Of a stretch of DNA of 30,622 bases, positions 29,095-30,622 are shown one piece after another. The stretch is from Pigoraptor vietnamica (lineage: Eukaryota; Opisthokonta; Filasterea): assembly GCA_943704525.1 (NCBI GenBank), contig CALSCQ010001474.1:1-30622 (forward strand), in the 5' to 3' direction. The translations under genes and the position numbers were made by a program. The stretch's first letter is position 1. Each line of letters starts with the position of its first letter. A model generated the notes under the pieces. That model was not told the origin of the DNA. It did not search any database and saw only the letters and a list, made by a program, of their open reading frames with translations.

Positions 29095-30423
29095 TTACTC
29101 CTGTCCGCGTTTCCTGAAAGGAGAAGGATTTGCAGCGTCAGCAAACACTCTCTCGCGCGCAGAGCACATGCAGAGACGACACACGCACACGCACTGAGGC
29201 ACAAGCTACCGAGACACTCACCGCGGGGCAGACTTGAGAATGTCGTCCACGCGGAGGATCATCTCGGCGGCCTCCGACGCAGACACGAGCACCTGGAACT
29301 TGACCTTGTACGACTCGGTGATACCAAGGTCCACCATGTCACCAATGGCGCCGCGGTACATGTCTGGACGACAGGGAGGGCTACGATGAGACACTCGCCA
29401 CTCTTTGCGCACGGAACGAAGACAGTGCACGAAATGGTGCACGTCAGACACCCACCGAGGCCAGCCGTCGTCTTGCCCTCGTTGTGCGCCGCGCGCAGCT
29501 GCGACACAAGCTCGCTGCTGTCATAGCCCGCGTTGTCCGCAATGATCGTCGGAATCTGCCGAGCAATCGGAAAGAGATGTGAGTCGCTAGGAGGGACGTG
29601 CAGTCGAGAGAGGAAGTGTGGGCATGCTGCGTGGGCGACAAGAGGGCAACCGCGACCAACGCACCTGGCGGAGGGCGCGCGCAAAGGCCTCAATCGCCGT
29701 CGCCTCCTTGCCGGGCGTACGCGCGGCAAGCTTGTCGATCGCGTTGGCCATGAGCATCTCGGAGCAGCCGCCGCCGTACACGGTGCGCGTCTCCTTCACC
29801 GTCTGCGACAGCACGCAGAGCGCGTCGTGGAGGGACCGCTCGGCCTCGTCGAGGATCTGCGAGTGAACGAGGTGAAGCATGAGGCGAAAGCAAGAACAGC
29901 AAAGACATGAATATGAGCAAGCGGGCGTGCGTGCAAGCGTGCGCGAGAGCGGCAGGACGCACCTGCTGGGTGGCGCCGCGGAGGACGACCGTGCACGCCT
30001 CGCCGAGCGCAACGCCCGAAAAGCGGATCATGCGGTCCTCGCCAATCATGACTTCCTCAATCAGCTTGCAGTGGCCCAGGCGCACGAGCTCGGGGTGCTC
30101 GAACGTGCTCACAATCTCACCGCCAGTGACGAGCGCAAGACGCTCAATGCCTGCACAGACAACCAAAACGTCACAAACGGCGCAACACTCGGCGACCACG
30201 ATGGCACAGACCATTCTAGTGCAATCACACAAAGCTGCCTAGGCGCGATACATTCGCCATATGCGACACTGCTCGACCACCCACCGTTGAAGTCGGCGTG
30301 CTCGATGGCCATGACGTTGGCGTCCGCAAAGAGCTGTTCCGGGTAATTGTAGATGAGCTGGCGGTTGACGAAGCAGTTGATGCTGTGCTTGAGAATGTTC
30401 TCGACCTTCCGCTTCATCTTGTC
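29095..30423 (-). CDS. CCT2: T-complex protein 1 subunit beta (CCT2), 5' part outside the window
   Basis: Six exons visible: 30423-30285, 30150-29963, 29856-29665, 29555-29456, 29363-29222 and a 19-nt last exon, 29113-29095; 259 C-terminal residues, about half of the usual 535. CCT2 is one of eight subunits of the cytosolic chaperonin ring that folds actin and tubulin. Visible: [168 protein letters not shown]. These belong to CCT beta rather than other subunits. The tiny last exon adds KRGQE, matching the family end APRKR. The equatorial ATPase start, including the GDGTT loop, lies beyond the right edge. The 5' intron runs into a CA repeat that ends the window. Confidence 0.96.
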
Positions 30424-30514
30424 CTGCGAATTTTGAAGAAAGAGAACGCGCTCAGAAGACAGGCTCACAAATGCACTGCACGTACTTGGTGGTATCAACA
30501 TGCACATGCACACA

Positions 30515-30622
<108 letters not shown>

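Overview
The window is a piece of nuclear genome from a GC-rich, intron-rich, very probably flagellated eukaryotic microbe. The evidence is nine protein genes built from short spliced exons (52 complete GT-AG introns can be placed by reading frame, domain continuity and phase), purely eukaryotic families (EMC1, CCT2, Trf4-type poly(A) polymerase, a lysosomal-type PQ-loop transporter) and a CYB5D1 orthologue, a protein of motile cilia. Introns and spacers are full of TG/AC microsatellites. I cannot name the species. Use of hybrid histidine kinases argues against animals and fits protist lineages such as amoebozoans, apusomonads or other free-living flagellates.

Layout, left to right: (1) 547-5395, minus: a giant sensor with two complete histidine-kinase/receiver modules. 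(2) 5396-7341: a long GC-rich divergent spacer dense in TCAGT/ACTGA words. (3) 7342-12045, plus: EMC1, 12 exons. (4) 12448-13762, minus: CYB5D1, 4 exons. (5) 14422-16547, plus: PQ-loop (SLC66A1/Ypq1-like) transporter, 8 exons. (6) 17185-18814, minus: an unnamed leucine-rich-repeat protein, 6 exons. (7) 19864-23518, plus: a 992-residue coiled-coil protein, 6 exons. (8) 23898-27050, minus: a Trf4/PAPD5-like nucleotidyltransferase fused to an N-terminal U1-type zinc finger and a presequence-like N-terminus, 9 exons. (9) 27558-28595, minus: a small glyoxalase/VOC protein, 4 exons. (10) 29095 to beyond the right edge, minus: the C-terminal half of chaperonin subunit CCT2. The first seven genes alternate in orientation, giving divergent promoter regions separated by convergent 3' ends.

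The genes do not form a single pathway: they are an ordinary eukaryotic mix of ER biogenesis, chaperonin, RNA tailing, lysosomal transport, signalling and cilia. Three genes (CYB5D1, the LRR protein, the coiled-coil protein) may share ciliary expression: two divergent spacers next to them carry the same composite motif, an RFX X-box-like CCATGGAAAC followed 6-8 bases later by CACGTG.

The points most worth following are this shared composite motif, the zinc finger/Trf4 fusion with both presequence-like and nuclear-type signals, the single-base frameshift in a G6 run inside the second kinase domain, the decayed copy of the VOC gene's last coding bases, and the strong preference for GTG (47 of 52) at 5' splice sites. 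I found no RNA genes, transposon genes or CRISPR arrays.
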